A DNA stretch of 64,000 nt from assembly GCA_036501485.1 (NCBI GenBank), contig DASYAG010000126.1, positions 101,331-165,330 on the forward strand, written 5' to 3'. The notes below the pieces were generated by a model. That model made no database searches, was not told the origin of the DNA, and saw only the letters and a program-made list of their open reading frames with translations. Position 1 is the stretch's first letter. Each line of letters opens with the position of its first letter. Shown here in pieces: positions 24,460-33,320 of the stretch. This DNA is from PALSA-607 sp036501485 (GTDB lineage: Bacteria; Actinomycetota; Actinomycetes; Acidothermales; Acidothermaceae). Made by a program: the position numbers and the translations under genes.

Positions 24460-27248
24460 CGCTGCGACCACTGCCCGTCGCGCCACGCACGGCCGCGACC
24501 AAGCCCGAACTCCAACGCGCCCGCATCGACGTGCAGCTCTCCATCGACGAAGCGCCACGCGACCTGCTGCGCATCACCGTCGACGTCTTCCACCAGCAAG
24601 TGGTCGTGCACGAAATGATCGCCATCAGCGCGGCCTTCACTCACCAATGCGAAGCCACCGAGCTCGCTCGCCAGCGCGACATTGAGCGCGTCAGCCACGC
24701 GCGACGCATCGCGAAGCGACGCCGGCACGATGGCGAAATCGCCGAGCAGCGGCAGCAACTCCGGGAGATCGACGACCACGGCGTCGTCGCCAGCCACAAC
24801 GACAAGGTCGGGGCCACGTAGGGCCCGCACGGCCGCAGGCGCGTTCCGCGGTTCAATATGCGCGTACAGCGCCTTGACCTGCTCGCGAGTCACTACCCGA
24901 CCAGCGTCACCTAGCCTGGCCGCGATCTCGTCGTGATCGGCATCATCGACATCACGAAGTGCGCCCGCCGCGACCATGAACTCGTCGTCGCCAGTAGCAG
25001 CGACAACATCGAAAAGCCCAACAAGCAAAGGGTCGGACGTCGGGAGGCGGCCCGTCACAACGCGATGCTCGCGTAGCCACCATGCGGTATAGGACGACAC
25101 CCGAGCCTGCAGGCCACCGCCGACGACGACTGCCTGCTCAACGATCGCAGCCCGAAGTGGTGGCTGCGAGAGCAGCGACAGCGCAGCCTCCCACGCGTCG
25201 TCGCGAACGAACTCCAGATCACGGACGCCGACCAGTTCGCTCATGACGACCGGCTCGTCGGCCGCGAGGACGGACCGCATCGCGTCGAGGTACTCGTCTT
25301 CGAGATCGAGGTCGTGGTCGGCGCTCATGACGTCGTTGCCGCGTACGACGGCGAAACTGTCGAGGACGCCAACCGCCTCGAGCACGGAAGCACCCCACCG
25401 CTCGACCAACGCCGAATCGACCGTGCCGAACGGCGCATCATCGACCACCAGTGCGGCTAACTTTCCCTGTGGCATAAGGAGTTCACCGGCGACGTAGAAC
25501 TCGCCGTCGTCGGCCGGCAATGCCAGCTCGGCCAGCCACGGCTCATCGCCGGACTGCAGATGGGCGGCGGCAACAAGCGCGAGCACGGCGTCTGCGACGT
25601 CGGCCGCCTCCTCGGCGTCGAATGAGTTCTCCACTGCCGCTCGAACATTGTCGTCACGCAAGACCGCTCGCGGTTCGGCATCGACGGCTCCCAGCCGCAA
25701 TAACAACGGATGGGCGGCGTCGGGATGGATGGTGCGAAGCCCAAGCACCGTCAGGTCGCCGAACTCCCCTGGCATCAGCAAACCGCGCGCCGACCGCGCA
25801 ACTCCCCCTGAGCCAAGCGGCACCGGCAGACCGGCGAGCATGTCGGTCGACACCCCGGCGCCAGCAAGCGCGCTGTAGAGCGAATGCCACCACTGCGGCT
25901 CGCGCTCGACGGTCGCGAGCTCGTCGATCAGCGCCCCGAGTTGAATGCGCCGCACGCCCAACGCGGCCAACGCAGTCGGCGACCGCCGAGCCCATGATGG
26001 GGGCACCAGTTCGGGCAGCACCTGCACGAGAACATCGCCGAGCGACTCATCGGAGGCGAGCCCCGCGTCGTCCAGCAACACTGCATTTGAAGGCCGCATG
26101 CGAATCTCGGCCTCAGCCGTCGCGAGGAACGGGACGTCGCGCAGTAGCGGCAGGATGCGGGCGCGCAGCTCGCCGTCGATCGCCCCTGCAGCGACCGACA
26201 CCGGAACGAGTGTGAGCACGTCCGGCGTCGACGGGAGCCCGCGGACGAGCTCGACATACGCCGCCGCGGCGTGATCGAGCAACGCATCACGCAACGGTCC
26301 GGGCGCGACGTGGCGACGAGTCGGGTCGAGCGGCAAGGGCGCGACGAGCAGAGCGGGCAAGGTGAGCGGTTCATCCGTGGGCGTCGGTGCATGGACGACG
26401 GCGGGCACCGAAGTCGGCATCGCGACGGGCGCACCGGCATCGTCGACCGGGACCGCCCAGGTGAGCACGAAGTCACGCCGACCGCGCTCTTCTACCGGCC
26501 GGTCGCGCAGCAGCTCCGCATCGAGTCGACCCGTCGTCTCCTGCACGATCCAGCGAGTGCCGTCGACGATCACACCGTCGGAGGTCGGCTCCGCCGTCAG
26601 CACGCGCGCCGCCGCGTCTATGACAATTTCGACGGAGGCGAGCGACGGCAGCGTCAGCAGCAGCACAGCATCGATGTCGCCCAGCAGACCACGTACGAGT
26701 TCGACCGCAGCATCGTCGCGCAAAGGCAGCAGGACCTCGGTGTCGAATCCGGTCGCCGACGGCCGTGCGTCGCTTGTGTAGGGCAGCCGCAGTATCGGCA
26801 ACGCATCGCCGCGACGGCGCACCTCGTCGGCGAGTTCAGGGACGTCCAGCGATGCGAGGTCCACGCGCGTGCGGGCCAGTGACCAAGTGACCGAGCCAGA
26901 GTTGGTGAGCATGCTCGGCTCGTTGCTGACGGCAAGCACCGCTGCGAATCCGACACCGAATCGGCCAACGGCCGCGTCATCGCGCTTCGCCGACGCCCGC
27001 AGCGTCGACGCTGATTCGACCCCCGCCGCATCGAGCGGCGCACCGGTGTTCGAGGCGCGCAACACGGCGTCCGCGCTATTGAGTTCGAAGCGCAGGCGGC
27101 CGCGAACGCCCGCCCTGCTTGCGGCGTCGGCAGCGTTTTGGGCGAGTTCGATCAGGACCCGATCGCGGTAACCACCAAGTACGAGGTCTTCCTCAGCGTT
27201 GGCGTCCTCGCGGAAGCGGGCCGGCGATGCGGCCCACGCGGCCAGCAC
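24387..27248 (-). CDS. Hsp90/sacsin-like ATPase-domain protein
   Basis: About 953-966 residues. The N-terminal GHKL/Hsp90-like ATPase fold is visible: RDRVLIELAQNAADAASRAG (N-box), then FGVGFAAVLAVSNEP (glycine lid) and TSDARPSATGFDTEVLLPL. The remaining 750 residues are Ala/Asp/Leu-rich and without a named domain, as in sacsin-type proteins often annotated as molecular chaperone Hsp90. GTG 27248 is used, but the frame extends upstream as NDPFGTAALRAN to a CTG at 27285-27287 overlapping the DUF3027 stop, and that extension matches the N-terminus I expect for this family. It is coupled to DUF3027. Confidence 0.88.
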   Translation of the reverse strand: MLAAWAASPARFREDANAEEDLVLGGYRDRVLIELAQNAADAASRAGVRGRLRFELNSADAVLRASNTGAPLDAAGVESASTLRASAKRDDAAVGRFGVGFAAVLAVSNEPSMLTNSGSVTWSLARTRVDLASLDVPELADEVRRRGDALPILRLPYTSDARPSATGFDTEVLLPLRDDAAVELVRGLLGDIDAVLLLTLPSLASVEIVIDAAARVLTAEPTSDGVIVDGTRWIVQETTGRLDAELLRDRPVEERGRRDFVLTWAVPVDDAGAPVAMPTSVPAVVHAPTPTDEPLTLPALLVAPLPLDPTRRHVAPGPLRDALLDHAAAAYVELVRGLPSTPDVLTLVPVSVAAGAIDGELRARILPLLRDVPFLATAEAEIRMRPSNAVLLDDAGLASDESLGDVLVQVLPELVPPSWARRSPTALAALGVRRIQLGALIDELATVEREPQWWHSLYSALAGAGVSTDMLAGLPVPLGSGGVARSARGLLMPGEFGDLTVLGLRTIHPDAAHPLLLRLGAVDAEPRAVLRDDNVRAAVENSFDAEEAADVADAVLALVAAAHLQSGDEPWLAELALPADDGEFYVAGELLMPQGKLAALVVDDAPFGTVDSALVERWGASVLEAVGVLDSFAVVRGNDVMSADHDLDLEDEYLDAMRSVLAADEPVVMSELVGVRDLEFVRDDAWEAALSLLSQPPLRAAIVEQAVVVGGGLQARVSSYTAWWLREHRVVTGRLPTSDPLLVGLFDVVAATGDDEFMVAAGALRDVDDADHDEIAARLGDAGRVVTREQVKALYAHIEPRNAPAAVRALRGPDLVVVAGDDAVVVDLPELLPLLGDFAIVPASLRDASRVADALNVALASELGGFALVSEGRADGDHFVHDHLLVEDVDGDAQQVAWRFVDGELHVDAGALEFGLGRGRAWRDGQWSQRYLATELLLGAVPSSLLLAEADLD

Positions 27249-27283
27249 GTTCGCCCGCAGGGCCGCCGTGCCGAACGGATCGT

Positions 27284-28225
27284 TCAGTGCGCGCCCGCGT
27301 CGGGAGGGATGGTGTCGTCGGGGGTCTCGTCGCGCACGTCCTCGAGCAGCCCGTCGTCCGCCATCTGCTCGTCGGCAGGAAGATCGATCACCGGAGCGTC
27401 TACGACCGGGTCGACGGTGAACGCGTCGATCGCGAGCACTTCGTCCTCGGGGGCCGCGTCGTCGGTGGTGCGCAACGGCTCGGTCTGCGCGACCAGTGCC
27501 TCCGAGTGGGCACCACAGCCGTGGTCGAAGGAGACCACGCGGCCGTCATCGGGTGCGTACTCGTTGGCGCAGATGCCGAAAACGCGGCTCAGCGGGCCTC
27601 GCATCAGGGTCAAGAATCCGCACGACGCGCAATGCATATCGGCCGCGCGGGCGATCGGCGCGTTCGGTCCGTGGTCGCCGTCGTACCAGCGGTCAGCGGC
27701 CTCGACCTTGCCGTACTCCGACAGCACCCGAGGGCGGCCGAGCCACATGTCGCTGACGACGGCGTCGAAGGTGTCGACATCATCGATCTCGTCATGGGGG
27801 CCGACGCCGGCATACCCAGGCACCAGCCGCGGATCGTCGGCGGCGGTCGGCAGCACATCGCCGATGCCGAGGTCACCTGCCTGCAGCCGCTCGCTCCACG
27901 GCACCCAAGGCGGCGCGAGCAACGCGCCTGACCCTGGCAGCAGCACGACCTCATCGACCGTGACGTGCTTCGAGCGGGGTGCGCGGACGACGGTGACTGC
28001 CCATCGCCAGTTGGTGTACGCCCGATCCGTGCTGGAAAAGAAGTGCGTGGCGATCCGCTCGTCGTCGGCCTCGACACCCTCGTGATCGCCGACTGGAGAG
28101 CGCCCGGCGACCGCTTGGGCGGCTTCACGGGCGAGCTCGACGGCCGCGGCGCAAACCGCGTCGGGCACGACCGGGTCGCCATTACCAACAGATTGCACGG
28201 CGATGTCGAGCGAAGTGTCGGTCAC
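27284..28225 (-). CDS. DUF3027 domain-containing protein
   Basis: About 313 residues from GTG 28225. The conserved DUF3027 core includes AVELAREAAQAVAG, VPWSERLQAGDLGIGDVLP, GYAGVGPHDEIDDVDTF and the zinc-binding-like CASCGF...FGICANEY...DHGCGAHSE, followed by an acidic C-terminal tail rich in Asp/Glu/Pro. Actinobacteria-specific family of unknown function, here placed beside the Hsp90-like ATPase. An ATG at 28243 is an alternative start. Divergent from the MFS gene. Confidence 0.9.
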   Translation of the reverse strand: MTDTSLDIAVQSVGNGDPVVPDAVCAAAVELAREAAQAVAGRSPVGDHEGVEADDERIATHFFSSTDRAYTNWRWAVTVVRAPRSKHVTVDEVVLLPGSGALLAPPWVPWSERLQAGDLGIGDVLPTAADDPRLVPGYAGVGPHDEIDDVDTFDAVVSDMWLGRPRVLSEYGKVEAADRWYDGDHGPNAPIARAADMHCASCGFLTLMRGPLSRVFGICANEYAPDDGRVVSFDHGCGAHSEALVAQTEPLRTTDDAAPEDEVLAIDAFTVDPVVDAPVIDLPADEQMADDGLLEDVRDETPDDTIPPDAGAH

Positions 28226-28276
28226 AGTCCATGATTCTCGCATGCATCGCGCGCGCGGCCTGTGAGTAGTTGACTG

Positions 28277-29767
28277 ATGCCCGTGTCTGACCCACGCACG
28301 ACCCGGCCTCCCGACGGCGTCGACCACGACGGCGTTGGCCGCAAGGCCGTGCACGTGCTCGCCGTCGCGGGGGGCTCTGCCGGTCGTTGGTTCACCCGGT
28401 CGACGCGCGCCGAAGGCGCCGACGCGAGCGGGCTAGCGAGCCTGATCGACCTGCACGCCATTCAAAGTGCCGGGGACGCCCTCCTGACCGTCGCCCTGGC
28501 CAACACCCTGTTCTTCTCTGTCGCGGTCGACCAAGCCCGGAGTCGGGTCGCGCTCTACCTGCTCATCACGATGGCGCCGTTCTCGCTCATCGCACCCGTC
28601 ATCGGGCCGCTGCTCGACCGGTTCCGCAACGGCCGCCGCTACGCGCTCGCCACGACGTTGATTCTGCGCGCGTTCCTCGCATGGGTGATCGCCGGCGCCG
28701 TCGGATCGAAGGGTGCCTTCGCGCTCTATCCCGCGGCATTTGGAGCGCTCGTGTGCTCGAAGGCCTACGGGGTCTCGCGAAGTGCGGTGGTCCCGCGCGT
28801 GCTGCCACCGAACGTGACACTGGTCCGCGGGAATGCCCGGCTCACCCTGTGGGGCGTGCTGGCCGCGACCGTTGCTGCACCGATCGGGCAGGGTCTGACC
28901 TGGGCGACGGGCTCGCCGTCATGGACATTGCGGCTCTGCGCGGTCGTCTACCTGGCTGGCACCGTCTTCGCCGTCAGGCTGCCCGAGCGGGTCGATTCGA
29001 GCGAGGGCGAGGTGCGGTTACGGCGACGACCTCGGAAGGCGCGGCCGGTGCCCGAAATCGCCGACGGGTCGCGAGACGGCTCACGGGAGGGCTTGCGTCG
29101 CGAGGCGACGGTGGCTCGCTCGACCTACCGCCGGATCCTGCCGCCGCTTCGCGGCATCGGCCCACGGATGACCACGATGCTGCGCGCGGGGGCAGGACTT
29201 CGCGCATTCAACGGTTTCCTGACCCTCTTTCTTGCGTTCTTGGTACGGCGGCATCCCCTCGGTGGGCTCCACGCGACTGGCGATCTCGGCATCATCATCG
29301 CGGGCGCTGCACTCGGCAGCGTGCTCGGCACGACGCTTGGTGGCTGGCTGAAACCACGGCAGCCGGAGGTCCTCGCGATCATCAGCCTCTTTTCCGCCGC
29401 CCTAATGGGCCTCGTTGCCGCGATCTGGTTCAGCCTTGCGACCGCGGCGCTCGCGATCCTGGTCGCGAGCATCAGCCAGTCGTTGTCGAAGCTCGGTCTC
29501 GACTCCGTAATCCAGCGCGATGCGGTCGAACACGTTCGCACGTCGGCATTTGCCCGGTCGGAGACGGTGCTCCAACTCTCTTGGGTGCTCGGAGGATTCG
29601 TCGCAATCCTGCTGCCCTCGAACGGCAGCCTAGGTCTCACACTTGGGTCCGCGGTGCTCGTCCTCGTCCTCTTCTCGACGGTGAAGTCGGTCCGTACCCA
29701 GGTGACCCCGGACCGTGGCATCGAACTACTACGTGAACGCCGCCGACCTGCGCCGAGCGACGCGTGA
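28277..29767 (+). CDS. MFS transporter
   Basis: A 496-residue polytopic protein: LIDLHAIQSAGDALLTVALANTLFFSV in helix 1, PFSLIAPVIGPLLDRFRNGRR (motif A region), a large basic cytoplasmic loop (RRRPRKARPVPEIADGS), then a second six-helix bundle. It is a conserved actinobacterial MFS paralogue next to DUF3027 and mqnB. Substrate unknown. The stop overlaps the mqnB start by 4 bases, so mqnB and mqnD may be cotranscribed with it. Confidence 0.88.
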   Translation: MPVSDPRTTRPPDGVDHDGVGRKAVHVLAVAGGSAGRWFTRSTRAEGADASGLASLIDLHAIQSAGDALLTVALANTLFFSVAVDQARSRVALYLLITMAPFSLIAPVIGPLLDRFRNGRRYALATTLILRAFLAWVIAGAVGSKGAFALYPAAFGALVCSKAYGVSRSAVVPRVLPPNVTLVRGNARLTLWGVLAATVAAPIGQGLTWATGSPSWTLRLCAVVYLAGTVFAVRLPERVDSSEGEVRLRRRPRKARPVPEIADGSRDGSREGLRREATVARSTYRRILPPLRGIGPRMTTMLRAGAGLRAFNGFLTLFLAFLVRRHPLGGLHATGDLGIIIAGAALGSVLGTTLGGWLKPRQPEVLAIISLFSAALMGLVAAIWFSLATAALAILVASISQSLSKLGLDSVIQRDAVEHVRTSAFARSETVLQLSWVLGGFVAILLPSNGSLGLTLGSAVLVLVLFSTVKSVRTQVTPDRGIELLRERRRPAPSDA

Positions 29768-30474
29768 GCGTTCTTGTCATCTGCGCGGTCGCGGCCGAGC
29801 GCTACGCCGTCGTGCGCAACCTTGGCTCGGCGACTCCGATCGAAGTCGCCGGTCTGGGCGGCGTGACCGTCGACACAGCAGCCGGTTCGGTGCACGTCTT
29901 CGACGGCGGCCCTGGTCCGGTCGCGGCGGCTCTCAGCACGGCGGCGTTGCTCGCGGCTTGGCCTGCGTACGACCTCGTCATCAGCGCCGGGATCGCAGGG
30001 GGATTTCGTGGCCGCGCAGAGATCGGCGACATCGTGCTTGCCGACCAGGTGATCGCGGCGGATCAGGGCGTGCTGACCGACGAGGGATTCAGCACCCTGC
30101 GCGACCTCGGTCTGCCGGGCGAGGATGGCTACGCAGTGGGCAACCTGGAGCATCGCGCCCGGCTTGCCTCGGGCCCCTACCGGTTGATCGCGGGCGACAT
30201 CTTGACGCTGTCGTCTATGACGGGCACCGACGCCCGCGCCTCGGAGTTGGCCGCGCGATACCCGCGTGCGGTGGCTGAAGCGATGGAGGCCTACGGCGTC
30301 ATCGAGGCGGCACGGCGTTCACGTGAACGCGCAGGGCACGACATCCCGTTCGCCGAGATTCGCGCGATCTCCAACATCATCGGACGTCGCGACCGGTCGA
30401 CCTGGAACATTCCGCTAGCCTTCGGCGCTCTTGCAGATGCCATGTCGACGCTACTGAATGAGCCGCTTCCGTGA
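29764..30474 (+). CDS. mqnB: Futalosine hydrolase
   Basis: A 236-residue nucleoside-phosphorylase-fold hydrolase that releases hypoxanthine from futalosine in the futalosine menaquinone pathway. Visible are VLVICAVAAERYAV, VISAGIAGGFRGRAEIGDIVLADQVIAADQG in short runs, and the ribose/base site around VAEAMEAYGVIEAA with SNIIGRRDRSTWN. GTG start overlapping the transporter stop (GTGA), and its own stop overlaps mqnD the same way. The pairing with mqnD makes the assignment firm. Confidence 0.95.
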   Translation: MSVLVICAVAAERYAVVRNLGSATPIEVAGLGGVTVDTAAGSVHVFDGGPGPVAAALSTAALLAAWPAYDLVISAGIAGGFRGRAEIGDIVLADQVIAADQGVLTDEGFSTLRDLGLPGEDGYAVGNLEHRARLASGPYRLIAGDILTLSSMTGTDARASELAARYPRAVAEAMEAYGVIEAARRSRERAGHDIPFAEIRAISNIIGRRDRSTWNIPLAFGALADAMSTLLNEPLP

Positions 30475-31286
30475 CGCCACTCTCGATCGCCTTCTCACCC
30501 TGCCCGAACGACACGTTCGCGTTCTACGCGTGGACCCACGGGCTGATCCCCGGCGCACCACCCGTCGACATCACGTTCGCCGACGTCGATGTCACGAACG
30601 GCGCTGCAGAACGCGGCGAGTTTGACGTGGTCAAGGTCTCGTACGCCGCGTTGCCGTGGTTGCTCGACAAGTACGCATTGCTACCAAGTGGCGGCGCATT
30701 AGGCCGCGGGTGCGGACCCCTCGTGCTCACGGCCGGTCGCACCGACCTGCGGGGCGCCTCGATAGTGGTGCCTGGGCAGCGAACTACTGCCTACCTGCTC
30801 TTTCGGTTGTGGGCCGTAGATCAGGGTGTTGGCGAGATCAGCGTGCTGCCCTTCCCCGAAATCATGCCCGCCGTGCGCGACGGCAAATTCGACGCCGGCC
30901 TCGTCATCCACGAGGCGCGCTTCACCTACGGCAACTACGGCCTCACCAACGTCGTCGACCTCGGGGCTTGGTGGGAATCCGACACCGGGTTGCCCATCCC
31001 GCTCGGTGCAATCCTTGCCAAACGAGAGTTGGACGTCGATGGGCTGGCGTCTGCTGCACGGGCCTCAGTCGAGCACGCATTCGCCAACCCCTCGGCGTCC
31101 GCCCAGTTCGTTGCGGAGCATGCGAGCGAGATGGATCCCGAAGTGCAAGCGCGCCACATTGCCTTATACGTCAACGAATTCTCGGTCAACCTCGGCGACG
31201 AGGGCTACGCCGCTATCTCCGGATTGCTGAACCGCGCAGCCGCCGAAGGTCTCGTGCCAGCAGTCGACCCTGCCGCTCTGCGTTAG
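30471..31286 (+). CDS. mqnD: 1,4-dihydroxy-6-naphthoate synthase
   Basis: A 271-residue periplasmic-binding-protein-fold enzyme converting cyclic dehypoxanthine futalosine to 1,4-dihydroxy-6-naphthoate. Family hallmarks are LSIAFSPCPNDTFAFYAWTHG, VTNGAAERGEFDVVKVSYAALP, LPSGGALGRGCGPLV, the catalytic His in GLVIHEARFTYG and LGAWWESDTGLPIPLG. It is coupled to mqnB. The other futalosine genes (mqnA, mqnC) are not in the window. Tail-to-tail 4-base overlap with the next gene. Confidence 0.96.
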   Translation: MTPLSIAFSPCPNDTFAFYAWTHGLIPGAPPVDITFADVDVTNGAAERGEFDVVKVSYAALPWLLDKYALLPSGGALGRGCGPLVLTAGRTDLRGASIVVPGQRTTAYLLFRLWAVDQGVGEISVLPFPEIMPAVRDGKFDAGLVIHEARFTYGNYGLTNVVDLGAWWESDTGLPIPLGAILAKRELDVDGLASAARASVEHAFANPSASAQFVAEHASEMDPEVQARHIALYVNEFSVNLGDEGYAAISGLLNRAAAEGLVPAVDPAALR

Positions 31287-32587
31287 TTCAGCACGTAGGG
31301 ACCGGCGTCGATCACGACCTTGGTCCACGTGCGGCCGCCGTCAGTTGTTGACCACAGCGGAGTGCGGTCGGAGGGCTCGCTCGCGGCGCCCACGTTCGGT
31401 GACACGAAGTCGAGCGTCAACGGCGTACGGAACTGCCCGAGCATGCTCACCGGCGGCGTCCAACGATTCCAATGCGCGCCCGCATCGTCTGTAGAAATGA
31501 TGACGTCGCCGTCGGTTGCGCGCCAATGTGTCGGATCGATGAGGTCGACGTTCCAGAACTCGTCGGACGGCGGGGCGGGAAGCGGGTGCATATGCCATGA
31601 CCTGCCCCCGTCAGAACTGGTGTTGATCACACCCCCGCCGGGCCCGACGCCGCCCACGTCGACGACCGCGACGTCATCTCCGGTAGCGACCAGGTCGCTG
31701 AGACCCTCACCCTCGGACGGTGCTGCCCAGGCCGGAAACGGTGGTGGTGCCACCGGACGCCATCTCGCCCCGCCGTCCGTACTGATGTCGAGATAGGGAT
31801 TGCCACCGGCGCAGAAACTCGACGCCCAAGCGACGTTCGCCGAGGTAAAGGTGAGTTGCTTGTCGCAGCCGAAAGGCAGTGCGTCAACCGTGCCTGGGGT
31901 GATGCCGTCACCGGTGGTTCGGGAAACCAACTGCCATGTCGCGCCGCCGTCCTGCGTGCGGTAGAGCTCCACGCCCATCGAACCCATGGCTCCCTGAAGT
32001 GTGTCGCACCAGCCATTAGCGACGTCCAAAAACTGCAGCGAGCAGCCCTCGGGAACCGTGCCCATCTGCTGCCAGGACTGCCCGCCGTTGCTCGTGCGGA
32101 AGAGTTGAGGCGCGGTCGGCTCGGCATCGATCTCGAGCCACGCGACGTCCGCCGAAAGCACGTCAGTGCCCACCTCGGCATTCGGATGCACCATCGTGAC
32201 CGACGGCGTGACGTCTTGCCAGTGCTGGCCGGCGTCGATCGTGCGCATTAGGTACACCTGATTCGACAGGTTGCCGATGACGGTCGCCCACCAGATCGTG
32301 GCGGAGGCTTGCACGAACTCCTGGAGATCACCGATGTCCTGCGGTGGCGAGCCAACGGGTTTCGCTGGAGTCGATACCACCGGGGCCGACGCCACAGAAC
32401 TGGATGCCGGTGCACTGTCGACCGGCGCGCTGTCGGCGGGTGCATTCTCGAGCGCCGACGAGCTAGGAGCTGTGATCGCAGCCGGCATGCCGGACGGACG
32501 CGATGCCCCAGTAATGGACGCTCCGCACCCAGCCACGCCTAACGTAAGAACGGCGGCGCTGAAGATCCGAACGGCGACGCGCAGCAT
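31283..32587 (-). CDS. Exported lipoprotein with BNR/sialidase-like propeller repeats
   Basis: About 434 residues from ATG 32587, which has GAGGTGG 5 bases upstream. The signal peptide ends in a lipobox (TLGVAGCGAS), so the protein is lipid-anchored outside the membrane. A low-complexity Ser/Ala/Pro linker follows. The rest has repeated Ser-x-Asp-Gly-Gly-x-x-Trp motifs (RTSNGGQSWQQ, RTQDGGATWQL, STDGGARWRP, SSDGGRSWHM, STTDGGRTWTK), the mark of BNR/sortilin-like beta-propellers. No sialidase catalytic residues are evident. Function unknown. Confidence 0.88.
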   Translation of the reverse strand: MLRVAVRIFSAAVLTLGVAGCGASITGASRPSGMPAAITAPSSSALENAPADSAPVDSAPASSSVASAPVVSTPAKPVGSPPQDIGDLQEFVQASATIWWATVIGNLSNQVYLMRTIDAGQHWQDVTPSVTMVHPNAEVGTDVLSADVAWLEIDAEPTAPQLFRTSNGGQSWQQMGTVPEGCSLQFLDVANGWCDTLQGAMGSMGVELYRTQDGGATWQLVSRTTGDGITPGTVDALPFGCDKQLTFTSANVAWASSFCAGGNPYLDISTDGGARWRPVAPPPFPAWAAPSEGEGLSDLVATGDDVAVVDVGGVGPGGGVINTSSDGGRSWHMHPLPAPPSDEFWNVDLIDPTHWRATDGDVIISTDDAGAHWNRWTPPVSMLGQFRTPLTLDFVSPNVGAASEPSDRTPLWSTTDGGRTWTKVVIDAGPYVLN

Positions 32588-32649
32588 CCCGACCACCTCG
32601 GGCCAAGTACGCCTAGCAGCGGCCGCCGGTTGCCTCGGTCGCAGCGGAG

Positions 32650-32762
32650 TCCTCACAGATGCAGGTCTTCGAGCATCCCCGGAGGCACGCGTTCCTCACA
32701 GAAACTCGTCAATGCCGCCGCCCGAGCTGCTTCTGTGAGGAGCCCACATGAATTTGTGAGGA
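32650..32762. repeat. Four-copy TCCTCACAGA repeat, two direct and two inverted
   Basis: Copies at 32650-32659 and 32693-32703 (forward), and at 32731-32741 and 32754-32762 (reverse; the last is partial). The inner pair forms a perfect 11-bp inverted repeat with a 27-base loop. The cluster fills the 199-base gap between the cold-shock gene and the lipoprotein gene, so it may be a terminator or a regulator-binding array. Confidence 0.7.
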
Positions 32763-32786
32763 ATCGGCGCGCGGGACAGCCTCGGG

Positions 32787-33182
32787 CTATTGGTCGAGGT
32801 CGTCGGCTACTACGCGCAGCACGGTGGCGACTTTGTGACCGGTCGCCTTGTCGGGGTAGCGGTCACGGCGCAGGCTGTTAGAGATCCCGTCGAGCAACTT
32901 GATCAGGTCTTCGACGATGACGACCATCTCGTCGGGCTTCTTGCGCTGTGCCTGAGCCTGGGAGGCAACGAGCGACGGCGGCGTGTCAAGGACGCGTATC
33001 GACAATGCCTGCTCGCCGCGCTTGCCTTCAGCCACACCGAACTCGACACGGCTGCCCGGCTTCAGTGCCTCGAGCCCTGAGGGCAGCGCGGAAGCATGCA
33101 CGAAGACGTCACCGCCGTCGTCGCGAGAGACAAAGCCGAAGCCCTTGTCGGTGTCGTACCACTTGACCTTGCCGGTCGGCAC
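32787..33182 (-). CDS. Cold-shock domain protein (CspB/Rv0871-like)
   Basis: About 131 residues from GTG 33182, preceded by AAAGGG 7 bases upstream. The first 65 residues are a cold-shock OB fold with RNP-1-like GFGFVSRDDG and RNP-2-like DVFVHASAL. The second half (DEMVVIVEDLIKLLDGI...VATVLRVVADDLDQ) is the helical extension of the long actinobacterial CSPs. It binds RNA or single-stranded DNA. The frame is open 26 codons further upstream, but the family starts at PTGKVKWYD. Confidence 0.92.
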   Translation of the reverse strand: MPTGKVKWYDTDKGFGFVSRDDGGDVFVHASALPSGLEALKPGSRVEFGVAEGKRGEQALSIRVLDTPPSLVASQAQAQRKKPDEMVVIVEDLIKLLDGISNSLRRDRYPDKATGHKVATVLRVVADDLDQ

Positions 33183-33320
33183 GGGAAGCCCTTTCGAAAA
33201 GTCACGCAAATGAATGGGATGCGAACACTGTGGACATTCCAGGCTAGCGGCACTGGCCACTGCGCACCAATGTGTTGATCGGCCCTACAGAGCGCTAGCG
33301 CGATACCCGAGAATAGCCGG

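Noticed and set aside
24387..28225. Long plus-strand open frames across the Hsp90-like and DUF3027 genes
   Set aside because: They are GC-rich shadows, full of Arg and Ser with no domain pattern; the minus frames carry recognisable families.
33183..33260. CxxC-containing N-terminal extension of the cold-shock protein
   Set aside because: ECPQCSHPIH looks like half a zinc ribbon, but a good ribosome-binding site precedes GTG 33182 and the family starts at PTGKVKWYD.
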